Assembly: GCA_008638375.1 (NCBI GenBank)
Contig: CM018036.1
Coordinates: 3,136,001-3,200,000, forward strand
Length of the DNA: 64,000 nucleotides
Source of the DNA: Nyssa sinensis
Taxonomy: Eukaryota; Streptophyta; Magnoliopsida; Cornales; Nyssaceae
Direction of reading: 5' to 3'
Below the pieces are notes generated by a model that saw nothing but the letters and a program-made list of their open reading frames with translations, searched no databases and had not been told where the DNA came from. The position numbers were made by a program, and so were the translations under genes. This document shows, in pieces, positions 39,401 to 52,071 of this stretch (positions are counted from its first letter, which is position 1; the number at the start of each line of letters is the position of its first letter).

Positions 39401-42400
39401 TTTTTGTATAGTAGTTTCACCCCCCTCAGGGCACCTCTTTAATATATACCCATTTTACTTACCAAAAAATACACACACACATATAATTGTATTGCTATAT
39501 GTATAAATTTGGGAGGGTTTGAGAGGGAAAAAAAAAGCCTCTCATCTTTTAGCACTCTTGATGGTCGAATGATTCAGATATCATGTACTATAGTTTATAT
39601 AGTTATGTATGGAATGGTAGCTGGAGCATTGGATTATTAATCCAGATACCATGTATTATAATTTAAATTTAACTGCTGACTACGAAATTTTGACAGATCT
39701 TGCATCTTATCGACTATGTCAGATCAAATTTTGGTTTTTCACTGAGATAGAGCACATATAATCTATTTGCAGGCCTTGTCAGAACTTCAAGGGTCTAAGT
39801 TTGAACAAACTACAAAGTGGGCAGCATAATTTTACAATATCTCTTTGGATCATACAAACTGCAGATCTATGAGCTGGCAACAACAATGCAATGTCCTGAT
39901 AAAACTCAAAAGGGACTAAACCAGGTCATTTCAAATTTCAGTTTTCTCACTTTATGCGTGAGTTAATAAATGCATTGGCTAAGTATCTTCAATCTTCATT
40001 GCCTTTACGTTTGAGGTGTACTGTGCACCTTTTCTGGAATTGATATCAGCATGCCAGTGTGAATACAGGGAGTATTTCTTACCAACTTTTCTTTACACAG
40101 TTAAGTATATTAAGTAGAATTTCACCAGTGAAATACGTTCTGACCACAATTACAATCTAACTCCAAAGAAAATTCAAGAAGTATTTTACTACACACATGC
40201 ACACAGAAAAAGTTCAATTTCTTAACAACAGGCATCAAAGTGAATTTCCATTTCAAGCCACTTGTCACTATATTTTGTCCTCATTTTTCTACCTTTTTCT
40301 TTCCTTTTTTCTTTTCTTTTTCTCTTTTAATATCTAGTCCATCAAGCAATTGCAGAAGTGTTGTTCCAAACCAATTAAGGAATTCAGCATAAAACATGTG
40401 AAATTATGGTCAGGTTACAATAACTTGTGGGAAGACATAGAACTATAATGGCCATCAACATCAATTTGACTGTGAGCTAATTATAAAATTGCACTCTTAT
40501 TAATGCAATATAAATAGCACTAAAATCTAGATAAATGTGAATCGATCATTAATTTTATGCTGAAAAGCAGAAATAATTGCTTCAAGTAACACTGATGCAT
40601 AAATAGTTTTTTCTTCTAATTTTCTTCGTTTATACCAATATTTGAATATCCTAATTGAACAAGACCCCCAAAAAAAAAAGGTATGGGTGAATACCTCTCC
40701 TCTTGTGTAAGTATTGTCTGTGATGAAGCAAAATTCCTCCACATGTGGTGCACAAATCTCTTCATATTTCCTTCAAGCAATAAAGAGGAAAACCACATTT
40801 AATCTGTAAGAGATTTCCTCCATTTAAGCAATACATCTAAGAACAAATATATAGCACAATTATTTTAGTCGACCAGCGCCCATATGAGAACAAAACTGCA
40901 ATAATCCTCATGTCTAAACCTTTGTAAATCAATCCAAACTTGTTCTACCTGCACCCATGGGGCTCATTCGATTCATGACAAAAAAAAAAACACAAGCCTT
41001 ATGAAGTTATATAGTTTAGAGCATATTAGAGCACCGTTACCACAAAATATTATTTTTACATAAATGCACTAATTCTGACTGATCTTTTCTAGATTCTCCA
41101 TCCATTGAAGAGTAACCCATACTGCTTTGGCTTTCTGTCAAACTCCCAGATATAATTACTTCCGTTAAAAACTCAAATGCTCATCCTGCATAGCCATGAT
41201 ATTTGCAAGTTTGTTTATAGTTCATTGCCTCTTCCAAAAATAGTTGAATAGTTAATTGAAGAGGAGTGAGTAATTAAGGAGATAATCCAGAACTTTTGTT
41301 ATTTGTTTGGCATCATATTAATCAACTTGTGCTACATTGGACTGCTGCTGCATTGATCAAGTCGGTTAGTGCTCAAATTGCTGGCTTAGCCCCATGAGGA
41401 GGAGCACCAATTAGCACTGGCCACTGCAAGAGAGGATATCATCCCAATTTCAGCCTTGCATATTATATTTGAATGACATACTCAAAACTTTAAAACCAAT
41501 TCCCTATCAATGACTGATTATCTAAATAAAATCACTAGACTATTTATGCAGTTGCTGCTGCCCAACAACCAGAGTGCAGTATGATGCACTCTCAACAGCT
41601 TTAACATCTGGTATGTGAAGTTCTGATTTATCGTAACAACCAGGATGGATGAAGATATATTTTGTTTGGCCTTATTAGCAAAGTGAAGAGAAGATATTGC
41701 TCTTCAGTTGTTTTAGATTTGAAGGTTTTCATTGTCCTAATCGTCACCACGACATCCTTATCTGCAGTGTGGACCATAACTCATACACTCTGTTTTAACA
41801 TTGTAGTCCTAAAATTTTTAATGAAAATAAATCATGTATTTAATTCCAATAGATAAGGGAGCTTACGAGGCAATTAACATGCAAGTAATGCCAAGCAGTT
41901 GAAGTCTTTGCCTTGCAATGTAGTTTTGAGAGAGAAAGAAATCAATGAGGATACACTGTGAGGTACAGTGTGTCTGGCACCAACTTATATTCCTCAGCAG
42001 ACCTGAAAAGAAAGATTAAAATAATTAGTATATTTTCTAATGGAAACCTCCTTTTATCACGGAAACCATGATAGAACTACTTTCTTTTATAAGTAAAACC
42101 ATGATAGAACTTTAAAGCTACCAATTTAAGGAACACATTAAAATCCAGAAAAAATGGATCATGAGAAATTTCATTGAAAATACAAAATCATGTGGCCTGT
42201 GCTACACTGCAACTAATCAGATTAAAATTTGAAAGTAGTGAACAAGAAGAGTATTCCATCCAAGCCTACAGAGGCAGAGCTTTCTTGAGGATTTTTTTTT
42301 GATGCAAGCCTACATGCATTATTAAAATAACTAGTTATGTATTTTAGATTTTCTAGAATACAGATAGCCTCATATCAAACTCAAGGAGACCAAAAAAAAC

Positions 42401-45400
42401 AATAAAGCATTCTTTTATGGGAAAAAAAAAGATTAAAAAAATTCAATATAGTCCCGATTTAGCACTAATGCCTTAGAAAAAATAAATAAATCTAGTATAA
42501 AATGTTTTGTTGCAAAAGTCCCTCTATATGTGCTTGAAACAAACTAGAAAACTAAAGTCATTACCCGATATTGGTCTGTACTTACGCAGGTGTTGGGAGG
42601 GAAAGACTGGAGACAGACCTAAACCTTCGACATTATTTTTTGCACAAAGTCAAAGGCTAAGAATTGTCTACTTTTTAACAGAAGACTAAAAATTGCTCAC
42701 TTTTTAACATATTACAGAGCACTAGGAAGAAATCAGAAGTACTTAGCCAATGCTGGATTATTAAAAATAGTGAAATGATGTTTAGTTGAAGGAATTCATG
42801 AAAACATGAAACCTAAGACAAAACAATATTAGGAAGGGAGCTCAAAGTTTGACTACAGTCTTGAAAGATCAGGGCCATTATTTTCATCCAAACTAAGGGG
42901 AAAGAGAGAGAGAAAGAAACAACAATTGTTCCATGCAAGGAAAAATATAGAACAAACAAACAACAAAATTGGGACTTCTTGAAACATTGTCCAAAGTACT
43001 TCTATTTTGATATTTGGCTAAGGTGAAGAAATAACGGGATAGCCCTAAACCACCCCCATTTTTTTGTTGTATCTACACCATATTGTGAAATTATAGAACT
43101 TGCACAATTGCTAATGGATGATATTGCTACAGCAAAATCCAAGTTGAAATGGGGCCACCCTAATGTAATAAGATAGAACAACTTTTCTATGAAGCCATTA
43201 GAGTTTAGAATCAATTGTTTTTATATTGATTTTCAATCCACATAGACAAGGGTGTCTTAAAATCCAGTAGAAGTACCACTGGCTAATGGAAACAGCTACG
43301 TGAATGTTGTCACCAGATTGGGCGATCTACATAAAACCTCATTAGGTATTCTTGGCAATTCTAAAGGCGGCAACAAGGAAACTGGGGAGAAAGAAGTCAT
43401 ATGCAACAATGTGTTTCTATGTCAACTTTTTCAATAAAAAATCAGTCATAGTTTAGAAGGCCGATAAAAATATACTGTTGTCTTGCTAAAGCTTCAACTA
43501 TTAAATTGGCTTCTCAATACAAAAAATGAACATTGAAGTCCTAGTCAAATGAATGTAAAAAAAAAAAAGCAGCAATCCATGCCTTGGAGGGAGGATAAAC
43601 AACCAAGCAGAGAAAGTGCAAAGATTATACCTAAGGTTTTCTTCACATTTTCACTAAGATCAAGGATGGATGAAAAGCAACTGTCAAAAATGATCAATTG
43701 ATCGGAATCTCTTCAAAATACTACGAGTCAAAATGTAAAATACTGATTGCATTCATCTTTAAGGAACAAAAGTCATTATCAAGATCTTAGCAACTACAAC
43801 CAAAATTTTGATATTCGAACAGAAATGCATAAATTAGACTGCTAAATTTAGTATCTGTGAGGGCCAAAATAGCATTAACCTCCACAAGCCAATCAACCAG
43901 AATCCCCCTCATACTTTGAGTGATATCTCGCTGTATTATTTCCATAAAATTAGAACTTGGCCTTCGGATGAGCTGGAGAAACCAAAGATTAGACCACAGG
44001 TTAGCATACAAGTTCTTGTAGAGAGACAGAAATATAGTGAAACCTACATGAATGTCATAGTATTAACAGAAACCTTGTGTTAAAGTGGATTGATAGATTT
44101 AGTTCAAAATTGATCAATTGATTTAGATCTCACACACCTGTTATTCTTGAATTTTCATTTACATAACAGATGCATAAGGTTATTGCAGCGGTAAAATATG
44201 TTGCCATATATCTTTTTGATCATAGAATTATAGTTTTGGTTCAATTAGATATGAAAAATCAGGTCTTCAAATTAGAACACTAAATTCTCAAAAGTTCTTC
44301 AAATCAACACATGTAGTTCTCACTCAGTCTGTTATTTCATTTGAGGTTGCCTCCTGCTGGGAATCTTATTTCCCATCTAAGAATCTTTTGATTCTAGCTG
44401 AGGTTTCATACGTGGAACAGTTCGCTATGGCTGACAGAACCTTTAGGTTGAAAAATAGGGTAAAACATTATTGGAACTTGGATAGCAGGTGTCCCTTGTG
44501 CAGGAAAGCTATCAAAGACGGTAAATCACTTGTTCAATCATGCTTACCATGTAACTCCTATACCTTTATTTTGCGTCATTTTTTTATACACCGGCTTTCA
44601 TTCAGCAAAATATATTGCTTCTGCAGCAATTATAGCTCTTCATCGTAAAGGAAAGTTCAAAGCCGTTGGGCATCAAAAAAGAAAGACATTCTCGAATAAT
44701 TTATGCTCTAAGTAGCGATTCCGATAAGGTCGGCATGAGAGCTAAATTCTAAGTATTCTTCCAGATTTTAGTTTTAATATATATGTGGGATTGGGGAGCA
44801 ACAAAATTGAATTTTACAATGAACAAGAGAATATATCATGCATGCATCTCAAAATGAAGCCACTCACCTATGGTTTGAAGTAGTTATTTTTTCTACCCTA
44901 GGTGTTACTGGCTGCATATAGGTCTTTGTGCATTGTTCTAACCGAAATCCCCAATGCATAAAGTTCATGCAACTATACTCTAGAACAACCCCAAAAAAAA
45001 AATTGGAATATCAAAGGGAAAAATAAGTGTGATACGAATTAAAGAACAATATATATAACATGAACCTCTGCAACATGTAAATTGCTATATATATCAGGGG
45101 CATAGAGGCAGCACAGTTGAGGATCCTTGTGATCAGAATCAATGTCTGTAAAGTCTGGAACAGTAGCTATCATCAACGTCCCATAAAGGTCAACATCCTC
45201 TGTCATATCCATAAAAAAAGTGTGTCACTCTTGGTTGCATGTAAATTAATACACAGGGAAAAAATACTGTTAAAAATAAAACCTTCCTGTAGAAGGTTTC
45301 AATTATCAAAAATAAAATAAAACCTCCCATGTAAGGTCCATGACCTTCCTCCTACCCTACCCATGTCACAGTACACACACAATATCATTCACATACACCA

Positions 45401-48400
45401 ATTATGTTAATATTAATCATTAAATTGAAGAAACCAAACCTCTTAGCTAAATTACATGGTTTTTGCTTCTATAACTTGACTAAACATGTTGGCCAAAGAT
45501 CAGGTTAGTAATTAACACGAGTATAGTGACTAAGTACAGAATAAAGTAACACGTAGAATACAGTCTTATAAATGAATGAATTAGAATAATTACATGGCAT
45601 TATCAAAGAAAAGTCAGAAATAGAGTGATTTAAACAATAAGCTTACTACCAAATTAGGTTCACAACCCAACCTTTCATGCCATTTGACCAAAATGATTCC
45701 ATATGTCAAATGGCATGAAAGGTTGGGTTGTGAACCTAATTTGGTAGTAAGAATTGTCCAAACTGGTTTGGTGAAGGTTTGAGAGTTTTCAGGCATTTTC
45801 GGTGGTCAAAGGGCCAAAGGGTTTGTTTTGGGCATTTAAGTCCCTCATTTTTTCATCAATTGCAAACCGAGAATTCGAATTGTGTTCCATAAGTTTGAGA
45901 ACATGTATGATAACTTTAGAAGTGTTGGAGCTAGTTTGGTTATGGTTTGACCTTTTTCGAGCATTATGGGCGGTCAAATGACGAAAAGAGACCCCTTTTG
46001 GCACTTAACTCGCTTTTTTTTTTTTGCATAAGTTGCAAACCAGAAATCTGAATTGTGCTCCGTAAGTTTGAACACTTGTATTTTATTTGTTTAGAGGTGT
46101 GTGCGCTGGTTTGGTGGTGGTTTGACCATTTCCGGGCATTTTTGTCATTCAACGGGCCAAAAGGGACCATTTTGGCACTTAAGTCCCTCTTTTGGCATAA
46201 GTTGCAAGAGATACCATTAGTAGAAAATTAATTATATTGAAGACCTTTTTTATCTTGTCATAATAATTTATTTAAAATGATTGTTCACGCTAGCTCTTCT
46301 TGTTTTCAGCTTAGTTTCTTTTGTATCTATTTAGATGGGCCTTAAATTACAATTGATTAGATCCACGTTATCCAAAGAATGAAATTACCATTAGTTGGAT
46401 TGCAATATCACAATTGGGGAATACAACAAAGCTGATTGTGACACCAGCCTCAAATTAAGCCCATATCTCAGGCCATCTAATTTCTACTATTCAATGGTCT
46501 CACAATACATACCTCTCCACTCTAACATCAAGGAATTAACCTTTTAAAATTTAGGGCAGTCAAATAATTTTGAACCACTTAATATCACAAGGTTTCTTGA
46601 ACGAATGCTTTGTGAAACCAAGTCATGAAATGAGATATGTGGAACTTCAGATACAGATAATGTGATGCTTAAGCTAGACACAAATTCTCGTTTTTTATAT
46701 CAAATAATTATCAGAACCCCTTTTTTTTTAAAGGAAAGGAACAAATAAAATCTCATCAACCTCACTTATTAAAATTCTATTCATTTATCCAGAAATCTTG
46801 TTTCACTAGTTCACTCTGTGGGAAACATTTTTATGAACTCTTGATCATGCATTTTCTCCCTACCTTATCTTGCATCCTTTTTGGCCCATCCTTTGTCACC
46901 ACAATGTTTTAAGTAGAACTTCTGGTGTAATTATGTCTTCATTGTATATGAACAGAAACATTTCTGTCCACTTGCTCTCATCTGGTCTATAATGGGTAAA
47001 ACCTCCAAATTAACATGACGGCGCATTAATTTTTCAGTTGATAGGTTTCAATCATGGATCAGTGGGCCTCAATTCGAATGTATATCAACAATATAAATTA
47101 GTATCACCGTCAAACTGCGATATGCAACAATAGCATTTAAAGTCAAGCAAATAATTATACTAATGGAAAGTACGAACCAATGATAGAGACAGTATTTAAC
47201 CTGACAAAATGGAAGAATAAGGATGTAATTATGTAAACATTATAGCACTCATAGTAGCTTAAGTCAACCCTTCAATCTTAACGCTCAGGAATGTCAACCT
47301 CTCTAGCATAACCTGTTTAAATCTTTTAAAAAAGAAATGAGAAAACAGATAAAATAATACAATTTCTTGCATGCAATCTGAAAGAAAATTTTATGCAGGA
47401 TGCTACCATGATGGAATATATTTCTATCTTTTTTTTTTTTACTTTATATTAAAAAATCAAATAAGTTAATCATATCTACTTGAACTCAACTTGCATTTTA
47501 TTATTATTTTTTTGTTTTATAATGTTTTATATCAATTTCCACTAATTCCTTCTTGGATTTTTTATTTCTCTGTTGTATTTCTTGTCACTCTTTTTTTGCA
47601 CTTAGTGGCTACCTATCAGTGAGTCCTATACTGCACAGAAGAAACCCCCTAAATTTTTTCATACCACCTCATATTAGTCTTCATGGCTCTTTCATGTAAC
47701 TGCCTACGTCTGAATAGTGCCACATTACATGTTTCATTACAATTATGGAATTTTCCTCCACTCTATTATCAGGCTAATATCCTTTTCTATATTAGAAGTA
47801 AATTATTGGAAACAAAACAAACAAGTTAAATTATCTTGAAAAAGTGTCAATATGTAGCACACTACTGAAACACACAGATATTGAAAGCGCAGAAACTTCT
47901 ACAAAGAGTATATCTCCTATCATCTGTTCATAGTTTGTGACCTAGGCAGTCATTTATATCATAGTTTTGTAAAGGAAATACTGTTCATGGATGAGAAAGT
48001 TGAAAGAGAGGGCAAACCTTTCTTTGAAAAGTCATAGATTTGTGATGGTATTCCAGCATAATGTTTCCCAAGCTGAGAATTGTATTTACCACACTTTTCT
48101 GCATTACTCTCTTTACTTAGCTGAAGGGGTGCATTGCTCTCCAACTTTACTAAGCATACAACTTCTACAGATTGAAGTTCTGTTTTCCCAGTTTCCAGAG
48201 CCATGCTTGTTTTTGAATCATCTGGGAGCTGCTGGAGTGCTACAGAAGACTGAAGTTCTGTTTTCCCAGTTTCTTGAACCATGTTAGTTTTTGAATCAGC
48301 TGGAAGGCTGCTTCTCAACTGCAACAAGAGGGGAACCACCTTCGAAACATTCACTGAACCCTTTTTAGTCTGTGTGCTATTCTTTTTCTGACAACAGGCA

Positions 48401-49134
48401 GAATAAAGAGAAGTCAAATTATATTTTTGAGCAAAGAAAATTGAAAACGCATCTAAGACAGAGACTCCTAGTTATCCTGTAGATCTCGCTGCCAAGTGGA
48501 AATATTTCAAATTTTCTTACTTATCAAAAAAAATTCAAATTTTCAAGTGGGAAATATCATAGTTAAGAACTTAAGATAATCTTTTAGTTATTGCAAGATC
48601 AATGACCAAAATTTTCACACCCAATTTAGTTTTCTCAATTCAAAAACACAGCTCAACCTTTGCCCATCCTTTAAGGGATTGCTTTTCTTTGGTCAGACAA
48701 TGAAAATATCAACCAACATTTTAACTTTATGAGCATTTTGAGTTCTATTAATGGAAAATAAAGGCACGCTATTTGTTCCATTACAACATTTTTCTCACAA
48801 GCAGAGTTTAAATTCAGCCGAAGGATGGCATACAAACCGGAATTTTAGCTGCATTGAGGCAGTTTCGATAAGAATTTTCACAGCAAACATTTGTGACATC
48901 CTTAAGCACTGCTCTCCTCTTATGCTGAACATAAGCAGTAACAGACGCACTGGTGTTCGTCTCATCCAAGGCTGCTCTTTTTGAATTTGTTTGTAATACC
49001 CGTTTCCGAGCCTGCTGCTTTGGTGCTTCTGAAGGGGGCATCCCTCTAGATGCACTACAGACGGCAGCTCGAGCTCGTGTTATTCGAGCAGTAGGCTGTC
49101 CAACATTAGCGATAACCAGATTCTCTTTCTTCAT
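36418..49134 (-). CDS. CYCA2: A2-type cyclin (11 coding exons, three or four extra bases)
   Basis: Regulatory subunit of cyclin-dependent kinases. Exons (minus): 48838-49134, 48018-48387, about 45066-45266, 43880-43972, 41867-42002, 40695-40770, 37240-37316, 37102-37135, 36880-37030, 36658-36792, 36418-36477. The N-terminus has TARITRARAA and a destruction box RAVLKDVTN at residues 74-82. Exon 3 has DFTDIDSDHKDPQLCCLYAP; exon 4 begins the cyclin box with RRPSSNFMEIIQRDITQSMR and GILVDWLVE; then come YKLVPDTLYLTVY, KYEEICAPHVEEFCFITDNT, LELEFLADYLAELTLVDY and the end FKCVAALSSPELLQTLFRT. Surplus bases sit at 41998, 41949-41950 and 36967; a fourth in the T-run near 45205 would put exon 3 in phase. 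With all four removed the exons total 1626 nt (541 residues). The exon 3 acceptor is the least certain border. Arabidopsis CYCA2;4 is the likely counterpart by neighbours. Confidence 0.93.
37870..38425 (+). mobile_element. LINE 3'-end remnant (zinc-binding RT-associated domain)
   Basis: In an intron of the cyclin gene, antisense to it. The frame at about 37888-38095 reads AAWNVILATDNMKKRGFNFL then CCVCMREEETVEHLLVHC and MWKLVLSLFG, the zinc-binding domain that follows reverse transcriptase in plant non-LTR elements. Stops and shifts interrupt it. It ends in the usual LINE tail near TTTACTTTACCGATCAAAAAA at about 38423. Confidence 0.75.
38430..39480 (+). mobile_element. Second LINE 3'-end remnant, adjacent and same strand
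   Basis: Begins within LINE ORF2-like sequence: GVRVRLWEDTWCCDMPLKSR at about 38609-38670, then a decayed FFAWTTTWNATLTTG zinc-domain start at about 38995, then LEHVSL...HRLINCKVARDSW, and MERNRRIFEG near 39297. It ends TTACTTACCAAAAAATACAC at about 39470. Many stops. Same LINE type as the preceding copy but from a longer piece. Confidence 0.7.
44338..44750 (+). other. Unrecognised coding-like fragment in a cyclin intron
   Basis: On the + strand, antisense to CYCA2, one frame reads YVEQFAMADRTFRLKNRVKH then WNLDSRCPLCRKAIKDGKSL, and after a shift another reads AKYIASAAIIALHRKGKFKA then HQKRKTFSNNL. The composition is protein-like (charged, few low-complexity runs), and the two pieces could be one decayed or frameshifted frame. 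I do not recognise the family. It could be a captured gene fragment or processed pseudogene. No promoter or splice evidence was found. Confidence 0.35.
45642..45751. repeat. Perfect 47-bp inverted repeat (hairpin) in a cyclin intron
   Basis: The arm at 45642-45688 (starts CTTACTACCAAATTAGGTTC) is the exact reverse complement of 45705-45751 (ends CCTAATTTGGTAGTAAG). The spacer is 16 bases, CAAAATGATTCCATAT. There are no mismatches over 47 bp, so transcribed RNA from either strand could form a long perfect duplex. Confidence 0.95.
45759..46208. repeat. About 2.5 tandem copies of a 170-175 bp unit
   Basis: Units start near 45760, 45930 and 46105 with CTGGTTTGGT...GGTTTGACC, continue with GGGCATT...GGTCAAA and GGCACTTAAGTCCCTC, and end GCATAAGTTGCAAACC. 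They directly adjoin the 47-bp hairpin and lie in the intron between cyclin exons 2 and 3. Confidence 0.85.
48172..48327 (-). repeat. In-frame 78-bp tandem repeat inside cyclin exon 2
   Basis: Two copies (48172-48249 and 48250-48327) each begin TGAAGTTCTGTTTTCCCAGT on the + strand and encode 26 residues sharing DSKT...ETGKTELQS. The period is a multiple of three, so the frame is kept. The repeat lies in the variable N-terminal region ahead of the cyclin box. Confidence 0.85.
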
Positions 49135-49202
49135 ATTTACAAGCCTTGGGAGAAGAGCAAGGTAAGGATTTCTAAATTGAAATAATACTCATGAAACCTG
49201 CA

Positions 49203-51065
49203 ACAATATGAAAAATCAGGCCAACTGAAATCAAGGATAGATTGCACAGGTTAGAAGGGGTTACAGTATACAGTAGCAACAAGCTGCTATAGAAATAGAT
49301 TAAGGGGGAAAAGAAAAGAATAAAGCACATCGTCTTGGAGACTAATACAAAGTTAAAAATCAAAAATTAAATGAAGTCGTTACAAGTGACAGCTGGAAAA
49401 TATCAGCTTTCAGCAAATTAACCTGCTTAAGACGTTGTCATTTGATGATTCTAATATAAAAATGATAACCTGTGATCCTCAACTTGCAGGCAAAAATGTT
49501 GATTTTCCCTACTTTGGATAACTAGACATTGTGGAGTTCCACCAAGCAGTCTGTCCAGATTATCCACAAACCATACGGAACAGAAAGGGAACGACTTTAG
49601 TTTAACAATGAATTTTATATCAAACACTTTAAGAATTCATATTTCTAAACAATAATTTGGAGAAAAATAAACAGTTGACTTAGAAACCCTTTCAAATGGT
49701 CTACTGACATTTTTGCATGCTTCTCTTCTTTGTTAACCATTCACTTGTGGATTAGGAGGACTTCTGAATCTCACCACTCTATAGGAAGTGTCATCATCTA
49801 CTTGACATTCCTTTCCTCAGATAGGTAAGTAAAAAAAAGGCTCCTTTAACAGCAACATCAAAAAACCAGAGAGATATAAAATGTTGAGTTGTAAAGCCAT
49901 TCTACGATCTACACCAGAGAGATATGACTACAGCCACTTACTTGATTTATCCCTAGTTTTTTTCTTTCCTTTTTTCCTTTTCTTTTTGATAAGTACACTA
50001 TGAAAACCAGCGTCCCAATGGGGACTTGAACCCTGCACTTCATCCTTGGGGACTGGTAGGAGACACCACTCAAGGTAACAGCCAGTGGGGTACTTGATCT
50101 TAAAGAACCTAGTAGTGGCCCTAGTGGGTAAGCAGTAGAGACTATTAGACAAGTATATTTTTCAGTGCTTTCTGTTTAGTGTTTATATGCTGCTAACCTT
50201 TCTTTCTCAGCTTTTGGAATCATTTGGGGAAAAAGAAAATTTTATATTCTTTCTTCCTTTTCTAGCAATCATGTTTGACGGAAATGTAACCCAATTCCAT
50301 CAGATCTGCATATTTCTGTGCCCAATGTAGCTTCAAATTACCATAGAAAAACACCAAAAAGGGGATATTACCAGGGAAGCTAATAACATATTTTGTAAGA
50401 AATCAAAGATGTTAGAACTGAAAATATAAGCTGAATTTAATGAAATTATGTACATATTAACATTCAAAAATAAACAAATCTCTAGCATACATGCATCCAA
50501 ATTACATCTACTTAGAGGTAGATCCTTAAACAATGGTTGATAGTCTAACAAAGTACAAATCAATTGGGGAAAAAAATTTCTGTATACAACAGAACAATTA
50601 AAAATCATCAAATTCGAATGGAGCACGGATTAGAAAACAATGACATTCAAAATGTTACCCAACGAGTTAAAAAAATGTAATCAATAGATTCAAAACAAAA
50701 GTACAATTATATTTACATTAGTCCTAGTTTCTTCCTTTTCCAGTTTCTTCATTTTCTTATCAATGAACCGCATATAATATGGAGATGAAACCGTCTTCCT
50801 CGCAAATATACGTTTCATATATTCAAAAAAAATTCAAATTCAAAACGAAATCAGTAAACCCTAATCGATCTGTAAACAAAGAATCAACAGTGTATTGACA
50901 TAATCATATGTTAATTAAAGCCAACCTTACTCTGCCTTCAGAGCTCCAATACCTCTATGAAAACATAGTCGGGTCGATCATCCAGACGAGAGAGAGAGAG
51001 AGAGAGAGAGAGAATCAGAGAGTGAAACTGAGAGTGTGTGAGCGGGACGGTGTAGAGTTCAAACT
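49203..51065 (-). other. Inferred 5'-UTR intron and leader exon of the cyclin gene
   Basis: Upstream of the cyclin ATG (minus strand) there is an acceptor-like ATTGTTGCAG|GTTTCATG at about 49203, and a donor-like GGCAGA|GTAAGG near 50930. The stretch between reads as an intron. The outer leader exon (about 50935-51065) would contain the (GA)n tract at 50988-51013. Inferred from splice-like words only. Confidence 0.4.
49960..50150 (-). mobile_element. tRNA-derived SINE-like copy
   Basis: On the minus strand GTGCAGGGTTCAAGTCCCCAT contains a good RNA polymerase III B box (GGTTCAAGTCC), preceded about 50-60 bp upstream by an A-box-like CTTGAGTGGTG and followed by a GTACTTATCAAAAAGAAAAGG tail. 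It lies in the inferred 5'-UTR intron of the cyclin gene. No clear target-site duplication. Confidence 0.5.
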
Positions 51066-51107
51066 CTCAAGAAAATAATAAAAATAAAATATTAATCAGT
51101 CGAATTT

Positions 51108-51650
51108 ACAGTGATGGCCTTTGAGATTTTACTGAATTGAGTAAAGACTTTTCGTTGATTATTTTACTTTTGTGTTCAAGCTTTTGAATCCCTTACCCGA
51201 AATGATATGTACCTAAGATTGCAGTCCATTTGTTCAATATTACCCTTAGTCTTATCATTTAATCATTCGAAGATACAGTGACTTGTTGATTTTATTTGAA
51301 ATTTTGGAGGGTATTTTGGTAAATTCGTAATATCTGTTGAAGAGGGGAGTTTGAATTGTTTTGCGGTTAGATCCGTAAGTACAAGGCCTCTGAGATTTGA
51401 CTTAATCGAGTGCGACTTTTCGTTGATTATTTTTATTTTGTATTTAAGTTTTTGAATTCTTACCTGAAATGGTATGTTCCTGAGATTTTAGTCCATTTAT
51501 TCAACATGTCCTTTATTTGTATGATTTAATCAGTAAAAAATGTGTTGACTTCTTAATTTTATTTGAAATTTTGAAAAATATTTTGGTAAATTTGTAATTT
51601 GGTTTAATTTGTTAAATGCGAGAAAATTTTGAATCACCCGTGATCAAATC
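51108..51650. repeat. 270-bp tandem duplication
   Basis: ACTTTTCGTTGATTATTTT and CCGAAATG/CTGAAATG...GTCCATTT...TTCAA recur at a period of about 270 bp. The copies are at about 51108-51370 and 51378-51650, clearly diverged. Confidence 0.75.
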
Positions 51651-52071
51651 CATAAATGTAACAAGAGAAATCAACTGAGTTATGATATAAACATGGCATG
51701 GGTCGTGTGACAGCAGGAGAGAACTAAGGTCTTGTTTGATTATACATTGGCCATCTAAAATTGCAAGTGTGACGCGTCATTTTTTTTCCTGCCTACTATA
51801 CCTTTGTCTCCAAAATCTAAGGGGTGACCTGCAATACTGTGGCTGTGTTTGGATACACATGCAAAACAAATTTTTGTAACCCAAAAAACTGAAAACCTGT
51901 TTGTTTGTGAACCCATTCTGCTAAACATCCTCTTATAAGTGGTCGTGGCCTTCAAAAAGTTTGAAATTATATTTTTTACTCCTTAATTTGTAAGAATTTT
52001 TAAAATAATATAACTTGTCCTCTTAATTTTTATTTATTTTTTTACGTATTCATAACAATCTTTCATAAATT

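Noticed and set aside
47991..48287. 98-codon plus-strand frame
   Set aside because: Mirror of cyclin exon 2 on the other strand, open because of the 78-bp repeat there.
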